DNA of 64,000 nt, from the NCBI GenBank assembly GCA_964030785.1, contig OZ034968.1, forward strand, positions 54,595,730-54,659,729, written 5' to 3'. The notes below the pieces were generated by a model, which ran no database searches, was not told the origin of the DNA, and was given only the letters and a program-made list of their open reading frames with translations. The DNA comes from Siderastrea siderea. Taxonomy: Eukaryota > Cnidaria > Anthozoa > Scleractinia > Rhizangiidae. The position numbers were made by a program, and so were the translations under genes. Each line of letters starts with the position of its first letter. Position 1 is the stretch's first letter. This document shows positions 44,400 through 55,030 of the stretch, one piece after another.

Positions 44400-45910
44400 A
44401 TTGGTTCAGCAGGTGTGTCGCGTTTATTTACTATCTTTGTCAGTGCGTCTTCTCCACTTGCGAGAAAAATGTTTTCGTTGTTTACTGTAAGGCTGATGCT
44501 CAGGACTCGGACAACAACGTTGAATTCGTTTGGTTTCTTAGTTGAACATCAAACTACAAAGTTGTATTTAACAATGTTTGATGTTGGTAAATTCGTTTAA
44601 CCGAAACCTTACACCGTGTTGCCTTTTGTTTCTCATAAAGTTCAACTTTTAATGCTTGTGCTGCTCGTGCAAGTGTGATCAACTGTGTCCATCCGATATG
44701 GGGAGTGGGGTTGACTACCGTATATAAACTGTATGGGTATGTACCACTGTGAAGGGTGTGGTTTTAAACCAGCCTAAAGATGTAAAAAAAAAAGTGTCAT
44801 GTAATAGAATTCAGGAATCCCGCCATTCCGCATTTATAATTTGCAAAACGAATTATAACAATACATAATTCGGCTGTGATCAAAGAAAGCTGTTACTATT
44901 AAGGCTAATTCTGAGAAAATTGAAAGAGCGAATTTCATTGAAATCAAGCACGCCCCTGCACATCAAAATGTTATTTGATCTTTTGTTTTTTAGCAATCTA
45001 TAAAATGTACATATTTGTGACTTACGATATTTGAACACGCCACTTGACACAGCATTACGTCACAACTCGTGTTAACATTGAGCTTTCAGGTGACACAATT
45101 TATCAGTTGATTAGTTTAATTTAATGTTAATTAAGATTGCGGGTCATTGTACAATGCAGCTCGTCAATGGAACAACAACGGCCTAGATTTATTTTTATCG
45201 CGTTTTAAAAGGGGGTTAACGGTTAAAAGAAAAACGGAGCAGAAAACAAACAAACAAACAAAAACAGCAATAGAGAAAGGCAGTATTCACCCTTTGATCC
45301 CAAACAGTGTTTACTATCAAAATTCTTCTCACAATATCAGTGCATTATAACACATACAGACTATGCGGGTTAAGGACAATGGGGGGGGGAGGGGGGGGGT
45401 ACTCTTCGGAATTCTTTGTGGGTGTGTGCCGCTCGGTTTTCCCAAACCCCTGACCTTATTTCAGACTAAAATATGTAATTTTCCAAAGCCTGTTTTCGAT
45501 CGTCGCCTCTAAATTTCAAACCTATTTTCAGACCTGTTCTGTAAACTCCATAGCCATTTTTAGACTTTCAGATCAAACTGGTTAAAATCCATACCCATTT
45601 TCAGTCCCAAACGGCTCAAAAAACCCTACTTCACATGTGCTCCTATATACCGTATACAAGGGAGTTTCTACCCCCCCCCTCCCCTCCTCACCCGGGGTAA
45701 CGAAGCTTCCAAATTAAGAAAATGATTGAGCTGTCTTTTAGGCCCCAAAAGGGGGACGTAATGAGGAAATGGTCCCAAATAAAGACTTGTATTTCATCAA
45801 TGGAATAAAGACGCATTGCTTTTGCTTAGCCGATTAATTTTTTCATTCATTTTCTCCATTGTACTTTGCATATTGTAACTATTGACTTGTATTTCATCAA
45901 TGGAATAAAG
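44400..45910. repeat. Segmental duplication copy A' (partner 17,260-19,480)
   Basis: Co-linear with the region left of the Polinton. It contains a G-run near 45,380-45,400 and a C-run near 45,672. The segment GACTTGTATTTCATCAATGG occurs twice here, at 45,783 and 45,883. No tRNA palindrome is present in this copy. Confidence 0.65.
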
Positions 45911-45929
45911 ACGCATTGCTTTTGCTTAC

Positions 45930-46885
45930 CGATTATTTCTCTTTTTTCTTTTCTGCCAGTTCCACTGTCCAGTACATTCCCAGTACAAAGCGTTTTACCA
46001 GTGGCCTTCTTAATGCTGGAGAAGACTAAAATACTGTCCAACCCGGGATGCCTTTCTTCCTTTACAAATCGTGTGGAAGATAAATGTGGCCGTTAAGTAA
46101 ATAAGGAAATTTCTGTTACCTTAGTTACTGTAAACCATCGCATTTGCAGTAGTTGCTGCTGATGAATACTTCATTCCTATCGTTTCTGAGTGAGGGGTAT
46201 TCGCTTATAGCAAAAAGGGATGTTAGTTATTCACATTAATGCTTCACCCGAGGACGGCATACGAGGGGAATAAATAATTTTATCCCCAGCGGGAAAACCG
46301 ATTAACAGCTTATTTTCACTTAGGGAGGTTTGCTTAAGGGACGAGAGATATATTCTTTATAGAAGAGACATTAATTTGTCCTTTTGTGTTCGAATACTTT
46401 TAATTTTGTACTAGTACATATCTATGACAATGAAATAAAGCTCTGTATTTGTTGTAATACATTAAAGTGTATTATGGCTTTTTTCACGAGGTAGTCACAT
46501 GGGGTGTTGTTCGTGACGTTGTGATTGCTTGCGGCTTAGTTTCTAAGATTGGAACGATATGTATATACCAGACACTTCATCATTGCCGAGCTTTGCAGCA
46601 ACATAATCGATACTCTCTGCACTATCGGTCGCGTTCGGTACTGTTCATGTTGCCACTTGGAAGAAAAGTTGGCGTGATTATACGCTGTGTTCGAGAGCAG
46701 TATTTTTTGTACATAGAAAGCGGAATGTGTTACTGGGCTCTGCAGGAAACTAATCAATACTCTTTGTACTGTTGGTTGTTCTTATATGTTTCGAGACTCT
46801 TCACGTTACCACGCTGTGTTCAAGAGCCCTCTTTTTTGTATAAAGCGGAATTCGTTCATGCAAGAGTGTTTAACTGTGTTTGTGA
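45930..46885. repeat. Segmental duplication copy B', with exon-3 homologue
   Basis: Copy of 43,195-44,135. The exon-3-like frame (45,957-46,096) has the same LPVAFLMLEKTKILSNPGCL stretch but a different C-terminus. No copy of exons 1-2 was seen before it, so it is probably a pseudogene fragment. Confidence 0.65.
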
Positions 46886-46899
46886 GTGTAGGTTTTTGT

Positions 46900-46980
46900 C
46901 GAGAGTCGAGGGTCGAGGGCAATATGTCGAGGGTCGAGGCAAAAATGTCGAGGGTCGAGGGTAAAATGTCGAGGGTTAAA
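46900..46980. repeat. TCGAGGG minisatellite, left
   Basis: About ten GTCGAGGG steps, interrupted by CAATAT and AAAAATG spacers. The mirror image is at about 55,110-55,190. Confidence 0.85.
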
Positions 46981-47099
46981 AAATGTCATGTACGTCTGTT
47001 GTCAAAAAGCCAGAATTCTTATGTCGTTTTTGCGTCATTGAACAGTTTACATTTCTGTAAACACCTAAAAAATTAAAATAATAACAAAAGAGACGAAAT

Positions 47100-48480
47100 C
47101 AAAAGAAAATAGCTTAATTCATACAAAAATACAATTTAAATGTACAAGTAAAATATACAAAAAAAGAGAACATTGATTATTTGCATCTCACGCGAACCAA
47201 TTTCACGCACGAGAATAAAATTGTGCACTATAGTCTATACATTCACTATACATTCGATAATAGACTGACCAAAGGACATTATAAATGGCGGCTGCTGGGA
47301 CTTTGAAACAAAATGGGATGTCGTGACTTTCAAAACAAACATTACAGCAAAGAGCTGAGCACTTGTTCTAGTTTGTTCTGTCCAAGCATTTGCGGTGTTG
47401 CAGAGATTGTACCGATGCCCAAAATTCAATGCTAAGATCAAGCAGAAGATTGATGATGCGAAGATTGCAAATTTACGGGAACAATTCTGCAAGCAGTGCA
47501 CGATTTTATTCTCGTGTGTAAAATCAACATGTTAGGAACTGCTAACTCTATTGGCTCCGATCGCTCGATGTACCGTTCAGTTGCATTTTTGGCTGCATGA
47601 ATTTAATAAATATCGTTATTTCCAAAAAAACAAGTAATTTTTTCCAAAGAAACTGAAGTGAACAATCGGCTGTCCATGTCCAGTCGTAGACATAGCTGTT
47701 TACTGACGGACAATTTTCTTTTTCAAGGGGTTTGGAGGGGGGCGGGGGGGGGGGTGTTCCTAAAGCGCGGGGTCTGGGCCGGGGTGCGGGGTGCGGGGTC
47801 AAAAACACCGAAAAAATAAAAATAAAAACAAAAGAGACGAAACAAAAGGAAAATAGCTTAATACATACAAAAATACAATTTAAACGTACAAGTAAAATAT
47901 ACAAACTGAATAAAGAGAACATTGAATATTTGCATATCGCGCTAACCAATTTCACGCACGAGAATAACATTGTGCACTATACATTCGATATTAGACTGAC
48001 CAAAGGATATTATAGATGTGGGTTGTTGGGACTTTGAAACAAAATGGGATGTCGTGACTTTCAAAACAAACATTACCGGGTCGTAGCCAGAAAACAAAAT
48101 ATGACTGAGGCAATGTCCATGGTTAAATTCTCTTTCTAGGTACTTAGGGTGTTTAACGAAAAAAAATGACTGAGGAAACGAAAACAATGACTGAGGCAAG
48201 TGCCTCGGTTTGCTGCATACTGGCTACGGTCCTGCTGATTACAGCACCTATCTCGCTACAGTGTTGCAGAGATTGTACCGATGCCAGAATTCAAGATTTT
48301 CAAGATTGTATTGATGCTAAGATCAAGGAAAAGATTGACGATGCGAAGATTGCAAATTTACGGGAACAATTCCGGAAGCAGTGCACGATTTTATTCTATT
48401 GTGTGAAATCCACATGTTAGGAACTGCTAGCTCTATTGGCTCCGATCGCTCGATATACCGTTCAGTTGCATTTTGGTTCC
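47100..48480. repeat. Tandem duplication of about 740 bp with a small ORF
   Basis: The segment from about 47,107 to 47,590 recurs from about 47,850 to 48,470 (AAATAGCTTAATxCATACAAAAAT, TTTCACGCACGAGAATAA, GATGCGAAGATTGCAAATTT). G-rich low-complexity sequence lies near 47,735-47,800. No other gene is seen. Confidence 0.75.
48166..48420 (+). CDS. Small Cys-rich ORF with membrane segment (doubtful gene)
   Basis: 84 residues: a Thr/Glu-rich start, one hydrophobic segment (VCCILATVLLITAPISL), then CCRDCTD and a charged helix with AKIKEKIDDAKIANL, ending with three more Cys. A broken copy of the C-terminal half lies at about 47,396-47,535. The ORF is kept mainly because the duplicate preserves the same helix in frame. 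It may still be repeat sequence. Confidence 0.2.
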   Translation: MTEETKTMTEASASVCCILATVLLITAPISLQCCRDCTDARIQDFQDCIDAKIKEKIDDAKIANLREQFRKQCTILFYCVKSTC

Positions 48481-49065
48481 AAAAACACAAGCATTTTTTC
48501 CCAAAGAAACTCAGTGAACAATCGTCTGTCCATGTCCAGTCAAAGACATAAAGCTGTTTAGTGACGGACCATTTTCTTTTTGAAGGGGGCTGTCAAATAC
48601 GAAAATAAAATTCCTGCACAGCTTCTGTAGAAGAAATAAAAATCGTGCACAACAGCACAAAGCCCAAAAAGAAAAAAAAAACTATCGCAAGCTAGTGAAA
48701 TAAAATTCATACAAAGCTTTTAGCCGCAAAAACAAATTCCTGCAGAAAAAATTGCCCAGCCCATCCCCTCCTATCTCCCTTACTGTCACTGGCATCTCCC
48801 ACGCAATGAAAATAGTGCACGATTTTATTTCCGTGTATGAAACCAACATCGTGCGAACCGCTAACTCTGATTGGCTGGGATCGCTCGACATACGGTTCAG
48901 CTGCGTTTTGTTTTGGTCACAGAAGCGGTGAAAATGCATCAGAAATGAAATAAAATAAATAAAATAAGAGAGTGAAAAAAGTGTTCCACAGAGACCTCAC
49001 GATGATTACAATGAAATAAATTTCTCGTTATTTATGTATATATTTATTTATATATTTATTCACTT
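48481..49065. other. Non-coding repeats
   Basis: It holds old copies of the motif AAATAAAATTCATACAAAGCT, seen again near 49,660. No gene. Confidence 0.4.
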
Positions 49066-49306
49066 AAGGTTGATTTCCACTGTTGCGTAAATTTTACGTT
49101 GCGCACGGGCGTGAATTTAACTGCCTTTACGTAAACGTAAAAAGTTGAAAACTTTCAACTTTTTACGTAAAAAGTTGAAAACTTTCAACTTTTTACGTTT
49201 ACGTAAGCTGTTCATACATCGTTTCTAATTTTATTTACGCACTTAAAGCCAGTTAAATTCACGCCCGTACGCACGTAAAATGTACGCAACAGTGGAAATC
49301 AACCTT
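49066..49306. mobile_element. 241-bp palindromic MITE
   Basis: The ends AAGGTTGATTTCCACTGTTG and CAACAGTGGAAATCAACCTT are perfect inverted copies. The centre has repeated ACGTAAAAAGTTGAAAACTT palindromes. There is no ORF. It is probably a non-autonomous DNA transposon. Confidence 0.8.
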
Positions 49307-49479
49307 TATGTATTGCATTGGTTCGCGTGACTTCTCGCTCTAGTTTTTATATTCTCTTGTATTTTTTTATTGTATTTTTGTATGCATTTGGCTATTTTCT
49401 TTTGTTTTTCTTTTTATTTGGTTGTTTTATTATCTTTGTTATTTTTTTTTCGGTTTTTGTTGACCCAGCAGTCCGCACC

Positions 49480-49535
49480 CCACAGTCCGCACCCCGCACC
49501 CCGCACCCCGCACCCCGCACCCCGACCTCGCGTTT
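49480..49535. repeat. CCGCACC short tandem repeat
   Basis: About seven copies of CCCGCAC/CCGCACC. A mirror-like GTGCGGGG run occurs near 47,787-47,805. Confidence 0.8.
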
Positions 49536-49672
49536 TCGGAACACCCGGCTGGGGGTGGTTGGCAAATAAGAAAACGAAATTCCTGTACAGCATCTGCAGA
49601 AGAAATAAAAATCGTGCATAGTGGCACAAAGCAAAGAAATACATCGCAAGCTAGTGAAATAAAATTCATACA

Positions 49673-50060
49673 AAGCTCATACAAAAGGCTTGAGAGTGTA
49701 CTGGTCGTTTAGAAATGTCAAGCGATTCCAAAAATCATTTTGGTTTTTTCAGTAGTTGAAGAAATGTCTAAGCCTGGGCTCACAATAAATTCGCTATGTT
49801 ATTGACACTTAGAAATAGCTCTGCTCAGACTGCACGGCACTAGTCTCCTACGCAGCCGTTCTTAGGTTTGTCACGCAACGCTCCTGCCCACTTAGTCGGG
49901 AGGAGCGTTGCGTGACGACCCTAAGAACGGCTGCATAGGAGACTAGCCGGGCACGGTCTCAAATGGACTAATGCGCCGATCAATTCGAAACTTCAACATC
50001 CACCCCCCGGGCATATGCCGGGCATTTGACTGTGCATCGTGCCCGGGGAGGGGGGAATTT
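49673..50060. repeat. Left arm of inner inverted repeat (partner about 53,960-54,650), with palindromic MITE
   Basis: AAATGTCAAGCGATTCCAAA, TTCAGTAGTTGAAGAAATG and CTTCAACATCCACCCCCCGG all recur inverted at 54,590, 54,565 and about 54,000. At 49,851-49,946 a palindrome, GCAGCCGTTCTTAGG...CCTAAGAACGGCTGC with CACGCAACGCTCC inside, forms a small foldback. The arms bracket the Penelope-like element, which inserted between them. Confidence 0.65.
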
Positions 50061-50113
50061 GAACGTTGCGTTGGAAGGGTGGGGAATTTGAACCGGATTT
50101 ACCTCTTGTTCTG

Positions 50114-50228
50114 ATATGGAAATAATGCAAAGACTGGTCAGACAACGTGCACGAGGCGTAAATACAATATTTCGGCTGGCCAACACCAGCCTTCTTCAGG
50201 TTTATTGAATGAAACGCGAATTTACATG
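50114..50228 (-). repeat. PLE direct repeat (pseudo-LTR), 3' copy
   Basis: 115 bp from ATATGGAAATAATGCAAAGA to GAAACGCGAATTTACATG, the same as 53,564-53,678 as far as I can compare by eye. Confidence 0.9.
50163..50203 (-). ncRNA. Hammerhead ribozyme-like motif in PLE repeat
   Basis: On the minus strand: CUGAAGA, then a stem GGCUGG/CCAGCC with a six-base loop, then GAAA. This matches the CUGANGA and GAAA core of hammerhead ribozymes that PLE pseudo-LTRs often carry. One extra A lies before the stem, and stems I and III were not verified. Confidence 0.5.
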
Positions 50229-50356
50229 GTCTTTATATAACGAACCGGAAATAACAGGACAGGGCTACGTGATGTGTTAAAAATACAGAAAAAATAATAA
50301 TAATGAAATAAAAGCGGAAATACAGTATAATAGAGATAAGGAAAAAGCTGGTTGGA

Positions 50357-50698
50357 TTACATTTCATCTCTTCTGTTAAGACCTGCAGGCTCCAGTGTGT
50401 TTCCTCGGTGGATGAGGAATGCCTCACGAGCCTTTCTAACTAAATCACGATTGGTATATAATTTTTCAAGTGGTATAAGAAGCATATGATCAACCGTATG
50501 ATTGCCAGTAATAAAGTGTCGTGAGACAGCGGTAGGATTGTAGCTGGAGGTGTTGATAATGGGTCGCCTATGTTCATTAAAGCGTTCTTTGAGGCGACGT
50601 TTAGTTTCTCCGATATATTGAAGATTACATTTAGTACATTGAATCATGTAAATCCCATTAGACGTTTCACAAGTAATGTGCGATTTGATTTGATTCAT
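50357..50698 (-). pseudogene. PLE GIY-YIG endonuclease domain (frame-shifted from RT)
   Basis: 113 residues with GIYMIQC and QYIGET (GIY and YIG motifs 12 residues apart), the Arg of KRRLKERFNEH, and a later Glu-containing REAF segment. This is the GIY-YIG nuclease that canonical Penelope elements use to nick target DNA. A CTKC pair just before YIG is a PLE-type insertion. It overlaps the end of the RT frame by 32 bases in another frame, so one frame change separates the two domains. I describe the break only. An ancestral fusion is likely. Confidence 0.7.
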
Positions 50699-52205
50699 TG
50701 TCCAGTACTATTAAAAGTATATTGCGTGCGGCCATCTTCGATATAAGGGCAGGTGGTACAATTATTTTGCCAGTGTTGACAGGTTCCGGTAACTTAGCTC
50801 TAACAAGAATGTCACTAATGTTTTTACAACGCCGGTGGGCTACTAGAGGAAGACTAGTAAAAACCTTTTTACAACGATCAGATGAGTAGAGTACATGAGA
50901 GTGTTTGTGGATTATGCGGGTTATGTTAGGTAAAGCAGGATTGTATGTAATGACAAAAGGAACAGTATCTGTCTGTCGTTTAGGTTTGGTTTTAAGAGCG
51001 TCGTTGCGGGAAACGTCAGAAGCCCGTTGTATTTGGGTTTTAAGAAAATCTAGTCTATAACCCCGATTGACGAGGTAGTTCATAAGTTCCTGAGAACGTT
51101 GTTTGTAAGTGTCGTAGTTGGAGCATATGCGTCGAAGGCGAAGTGCAAGGCTATATGGAATAGAACGTTTAGTGTGTGGGGGATGACATGAAGAGATAAG
51201 TAAATACTGATGTTTGTCAGCGGTGGGTTTAGTGTAAAGATCAGTTTCGATAAGACCATCCTTGAGTGAAACCATAACATCAAGGAATGGGACATTAGTA
51301 AGGGAATGTGAACAGGTGAACTTAATGGTGGGGTGGAGGTTATTCAGATAATCGACAAATACTTTCAGTTTGTCTGAACCTTCGGTCCAGATAAAGAAAA
51401 TATCGTCCAAAAATCTCAGCCATGTATGAGGTAAATAAGGTGCGTTACGGAGAGCGTCATGTTCAAATTTAGCAAGAAAAAGGTTGGCAAATGAAGGGGC
51501 CATTTTGGTGCCCATAGCAGTACCGTGTTTTTGTAGATAATGTCTGCCGTTAAATGTAAAATTGTTCATGTTAAGGATTATACGTATAAGGTCACAGATG
51601 GTTTCTGTGGGGATGTGTTTGTCGTGGCGTTTTTGAAGGAAAAAACGGCAAGCCTCAATTCCTTCGTTGTGAGGGATGTTAGTGTAAAGTGAAGTGACGT
51701 CAAGGGTGCCAAGTATGGCAGTGTCGGCAAGTCTGTTCAAGTTGGCAAGTTTGTTAAGAAAATCAGTTGTGTCTTTAACGTAGGATGGTACAGTACAAAC
51801 TATAGGTTTGAGGTGATAGTCAACAAACTGTGAGATGCGTTCAGTTGGGTGGTTGTTAGAAGAAACTATGGGTCGTCCAGGATTGTTAACTTTATGAATT
51901 TTGGGGAGTATGTAAAAGCGTCCAGGTCTGGGGTCTCTCTGTATAAGATATTGTTTGCTTTTATTGTCGATGAGTTTGTCGTTAAACATGCGTTTGACAT
52001 ATTCAGTAACCCGTTTTTGTACAGTGTCAGTCTTGTCGTTATCTTGTTGTTCGTAGAAGGTGGGATTATTAAGTTGTCGGTTGCATTCGTCTATGTTCCA
52101 GGATCTGTCCATTATCACAGTCGCCGACCCTTTATCGGCTGATTTGATGATAATGTCATGTCTCTGTTTAAGTTGACGTAAAGCCTCAGTTGTGTTTAAG
52201 GGAGA
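50667..52205 (-). pseudogene. PLE reverse transcriptase
   Basis: The frame is open from 52,205 to 50,667. An ADKGSATVIMD segment and FYILPKIHK then PGRPIVSS mark the PLE-specific N-terminal part. RT motif A is LDVTSLYTNIP, motif B is HGTAMGTKMAPSFANLFLA, and the catalytic box is RFLDDIFFIW (FLDD in place of YADD). These are standard for Penelope-like elements, whose RT is related to telomerase. The frame is separated from the upstream N-terminal frame by a single frame change near 52,200 and from GIY-YIG near 50,690. The catalytic residues are intact. Confidence 0.85.
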
Positions 52206-53416
52206 TTATCGCCGATGCGTTTGAGTTGGGAGGTCAGTAAGTCATGTTTAACGGCATTGAGAAAAGCGTTAAGTGCATCGTCTCTGTTAGTCGGGGGGGT
52301 CCAAAGGCTTTTAGGGTGAAAGGGGTTGGGTTCGTCACTGGAAGTGTCGTCATGAAAAAATTCTGCAATGCGTAGACGTCGGGCGAATTCGTCGAAGTCT
52401 GCATTAACTTCAGACCAGTTGATTTGTCGTGGATTAGGGCAAAACGTAAGACCTCTTGCGAGAAGTTGCGTTTCGTCGTGCGTGAGAGTGATGTTAGATA
52501 AATTAACAACAGAATTGGGGTCAAGAGGTGCAGTGGTATTAGAAATGGGTAGTCGTTTGGTATTCTTTCGTCGCATCCGTTTTCGTCTGTCATTGTGGTT
52601 TTGAGGAGTGGAAGAAGTGGGGTGGATGGCGAAATGAAAATATGAATGATCATGAAATGAATTGTTAGAGTTATCCCGGCGCATGAGATTGTTTTTGCGG
52701 AGTCGGCGATTAAAAAGTACTGACTCTAACGAGTGAGCCATAGAGGCTAACTTAGCATTGTAGTAGTTAAAAGACTCTATGCTACCGTTCTTACGTAAAA
52801 GTTCCTTTTTGAGTACAAGTTCCTCTTGAAGTGCTTGTATGGTCCTGCGGCATTCTTGGGTCAGTAATTTAAGATAGATTCTACCTGAGATGTATTGATT
52901 TCTTTGCCATTGTTCATGGAACCAGCGATTGTTGGTGGAAATAGTTGGGCGACATTTGGACAGGAGGCCTTTTGGAATGATGTTTTTCTTCCGGAAAAAG
53001 AGATAGTTTTTCAAGTGGTGTTGGTATAAGACGAGTTTCAGCTGAATCCTTTTAGTGGCGTTGAAGAGCTTGGTCAGTTTTGGTGGATGTTGATTAAGGT
53101 AATGTCCAGTGGGACCAGGATTGGGATGGACATCCATACAAGATAACAAGAAACTGGAGTAGTTGTATGGAAGGCGTGAGTTGCGAAGAGTGTCCGTAGA
53201 GATGCTTTGCTTAACATGTGTATGAGTACTGGCTTGGGGATACGTGACAGGTAAATAGAAGATGTAGAAGGCGCAAAATGCTGTCAGAACAGTGAAAGCA
53301 ACGATAGTAGCCAGAGATCTTGAAGTGCCCCTCTCGTAGGTGTGGATTGTACAGGTATAAAACTTTGGAGTAAAGAGTCCAATACGCGTTCTCCATGTGG
53401 TGATATCAGTGCCCAT
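52196..53416 (-). CDS. PLE N-terminal region with hydrophobic segment and 2A-like motif
   Basis: About 406 residues from the ATG at 53,414-53,416. The open frame reaches 53,479 only via a TTG. A hydrophobic segment (about residues 38-58, VAFTVLTAFCAFYIFYLPVT) is followed by LLSCMDVHPNPGP at about 90-102, a 2A-like ribosome-skipping motif with His in the place of the usual Glu. The rest is basic and helical, with QLKRIGDNL at the end leading toward the RT start in another frame. 2A-like motifs near the start are known in several non-LTR retrotransposons. In a PLE I do not recall one. Confidence 0.6.
   Translation of the reverse strand: MGTDITTWRTRIGLFTPKFYTCTIHTYERGTSRSLATIVAFTVLTAFCAFYIFYLPVTYPQASTHTHVKQSISTDTLRNSRLPYNYSSFLLSCMDVHPNPGPTGHYLNQHPPKLTKLFNATKRIQLKLVLYQHHLKNYLFFRKKNIIPKGLLSKCRPTISTNNRWFHEQWQRNQYISGRIYLKLLTQECRRTIQALQEELVLKKELLRKNGSIESFNYYNAKLASMAHSLESVLFNRRLRKNNLMRRDNSNNSFHDHSYFHFAIHPTSSTPQNHNDRRKRMRRKNTKRLPISNTTAPLDPNSVVNLSNITLTHDETQLLARGLTFCPNPRQINWSEVNADFDEFARRLRIAEFFHDDTSSDEPNPFHPKSLWTPPTNRDDALNAFLNAVKHDLLTSQLKRIGDNLP
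53111..53134 (-). promoter_or_regulatory. 2A-like translational skipping motif
   Basis: It encodes DVHPNPGP preceded by FLLSCM. The 2A consensus is D(V/I)ExNPGP. His at the Glu position and Pro at x are found in variants in retrotransposons. Activity is unproven. Confidence 0.5.
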
Positions 53417-53563
53417 AATAAAATGCAAGATGATCGGATCAATCCAGATCGACGGTTTAGAAATATTACAAATTTTCAAGGTTTAGACCACTGCAAAACC
53501 GTGTACGATCAAAGCTTGCTCTACGTTGGATCACTAGATCGTGACCAGTCAAAAGAAGATAAA

Positions 53564-53678
53564 ATATGGAAATAATGCAAAGACTGGTCAGACAACGTGC
53601 ACGAGGCGTAAATACAATATTTCGGCTGGCCAACACCAGCCTTCTTCAGGTTTATTGAATGAAACGCGAATTTACATG
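53564..53678 (-). repeat. PLE direct repeat (pseudo-LTR), 5' copy
   Basis: Upstream of the coding region on the minus strand. It matches the copy at 50,114-50,228. Confidence 0.9.
53613..53653 (-). ncRNA. Hammerhead ribozyme-like motif, second PLE repeat
   Basis: Same core and stem as the copy at 50,163-50,203. Confidence 0.5.
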
Positions 53679-53869
53679 ACGTAATGAATTTTCTGACGTA
53701 ATAGGCCCGTGAATTTTTTCGGTTTTTGCGGAATCTGACGGATTTACCAGATAGAATTTTGCCTTTGTTAATGAATAACTCTTTGAAAAAGGTCTTTCAA
53801 AGAAGATTGAAGGTGCCATTACGGCATATCTCTCTCTGAAAGGCATGCAAGGTGCTTGATTGAAGACCA

Positions 53870-54650
53870 AATTTGTCTTTTAGGAGAGGCAGTTCAGTAC
53901 TAATTGGTGGGGCATTTGAACGGCTTTCTTGCCCCGAAAGGAGGGAATTTGAACAAGCCAATCTTCAAAAGTTCAAATGCCCGGGGGGTTGCCCGGGGGG
54001 GGGGATGTTGAACTTTCGAATTGATCGGCGCATAAATGCCCAGCAGTCGGAAATTTTAAAGGAAATTCTACTTAAAAGCTGACAATTAGTTATATAACAT
54101 TGAGAGAAACATCGAATACTCTCAAGCGGGTGGATACACTGATACAAATTCCGACTGCCGGGCATTTTAGCCCATTTGAGACCGTGCCCGGCAGTCTCAG
54201 AGCAGAAATATTTCTTCGTCTTATTACGTAGTATAAATCTACCAGCGTTCTATCACTAATGCTGTTCTCTGATTGGCTACGCTACTCACTATCTATTCTG
54301 TTGTAGATAGTGAGTAGAGTGTTTTCCGCGCGCGGCGTGACCTATCTATATCATTTTTCAATAAAAACATGTAGTGTCTGCTGTTAAGTTTTGAACGTCT
54401 AGTAGATTTATACTAAAACAATTAGTTTATTCGCTCTCGATTTCTATGCGTGATAGTTGATTCGGCCTTCGGCCTCATCAATTATCACGCGATAGAAATC
54501 TCGAGCTCAAATCTAATTGTTAAATAACATAGCGAATTTATAGTGAGCCCAGGCCCAGGCATTTCTTCAACTACTGAAAAACCCAAAATGATTTTGGAAT
54601 CGCTTGACATTTCTAAAGGAACATCTTATACTGTCAAGCCGTTTGTATGA
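53870..54650. repeat. Right arm of inner inverted repeat
   Basis: An inverted counterpart of 49,673-50,060, with extra sequence including TTCGGCCTTCGGCC (near 54,461), a TAGATAGTGAGTA inverted pair (54,286-54,315), and a C/G-rich GCCCGGGGGG run near 53,980-54,003. Confidence 0.6.
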
Positions 54651-55030
54651 GCTTAGCAGTGGAAATTCTGTAACACTTTCCGACTGCGGAGGCCGAGCTG
54701 AAAATTTTCAAAGTGTTAAGGTCATAGCAATTTCAGTTGCCCACGCGAAAATATCCCATTAACTACCCAGCCAAAATAATTTTTGGAATCGCTTAACATT
54801 TCTAAACAAAGATATAATAGTTTCATGAGGTTTGAGAAAGGCTTTCTGGGGAAATTTGGTGAACATTTTAATCTATTTGAGCATATAGCCACAGCGTTAT
54901 AAACTTCCTCGCTGCGATGCCTGGATATCTTCGGAATGCTGCTAACTACATGAAAGTATTCAATCGTATACAAAAATGCAAACTGTTCATATCTTCGGAA
55001 TGCTGCTAACTACATGAAAGTATTCAATCG
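54651..55030. repeat. Diverged extra copies of inner repeat; short direct duplication
   Basis: The AATCGCTTAACATTTCTAAA region (54,788) is a degraded copy of the arm at 54,588. A segment of about 60 bp, ATCTTCGGAATGCTGCTAAC to GCAAACTGTTCA, is directly repeated at 54,928 and 54,991. No gene. Confidence 0.6.

Larger units (their letters stand above)
50114..53678 (-). mobile_element. Penelope-like retroelement (PLE)
   Basis: The element lies on the minus strand, bounded by 115-bp direct repeats (50,114-50,228 and 53,564-53,678) that appear identical. It encodes an N-terminal region, a reverse transcriptase with PLE-specific motifs and a GIY-YIG endonuclease domain. Direct pseudo-LTRs with a hammerhead-like motif are typical of PLEs. 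Two frame changes split the coding region. Identical repeats suggest a fairly recent insertion. Confidence 0.85.
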
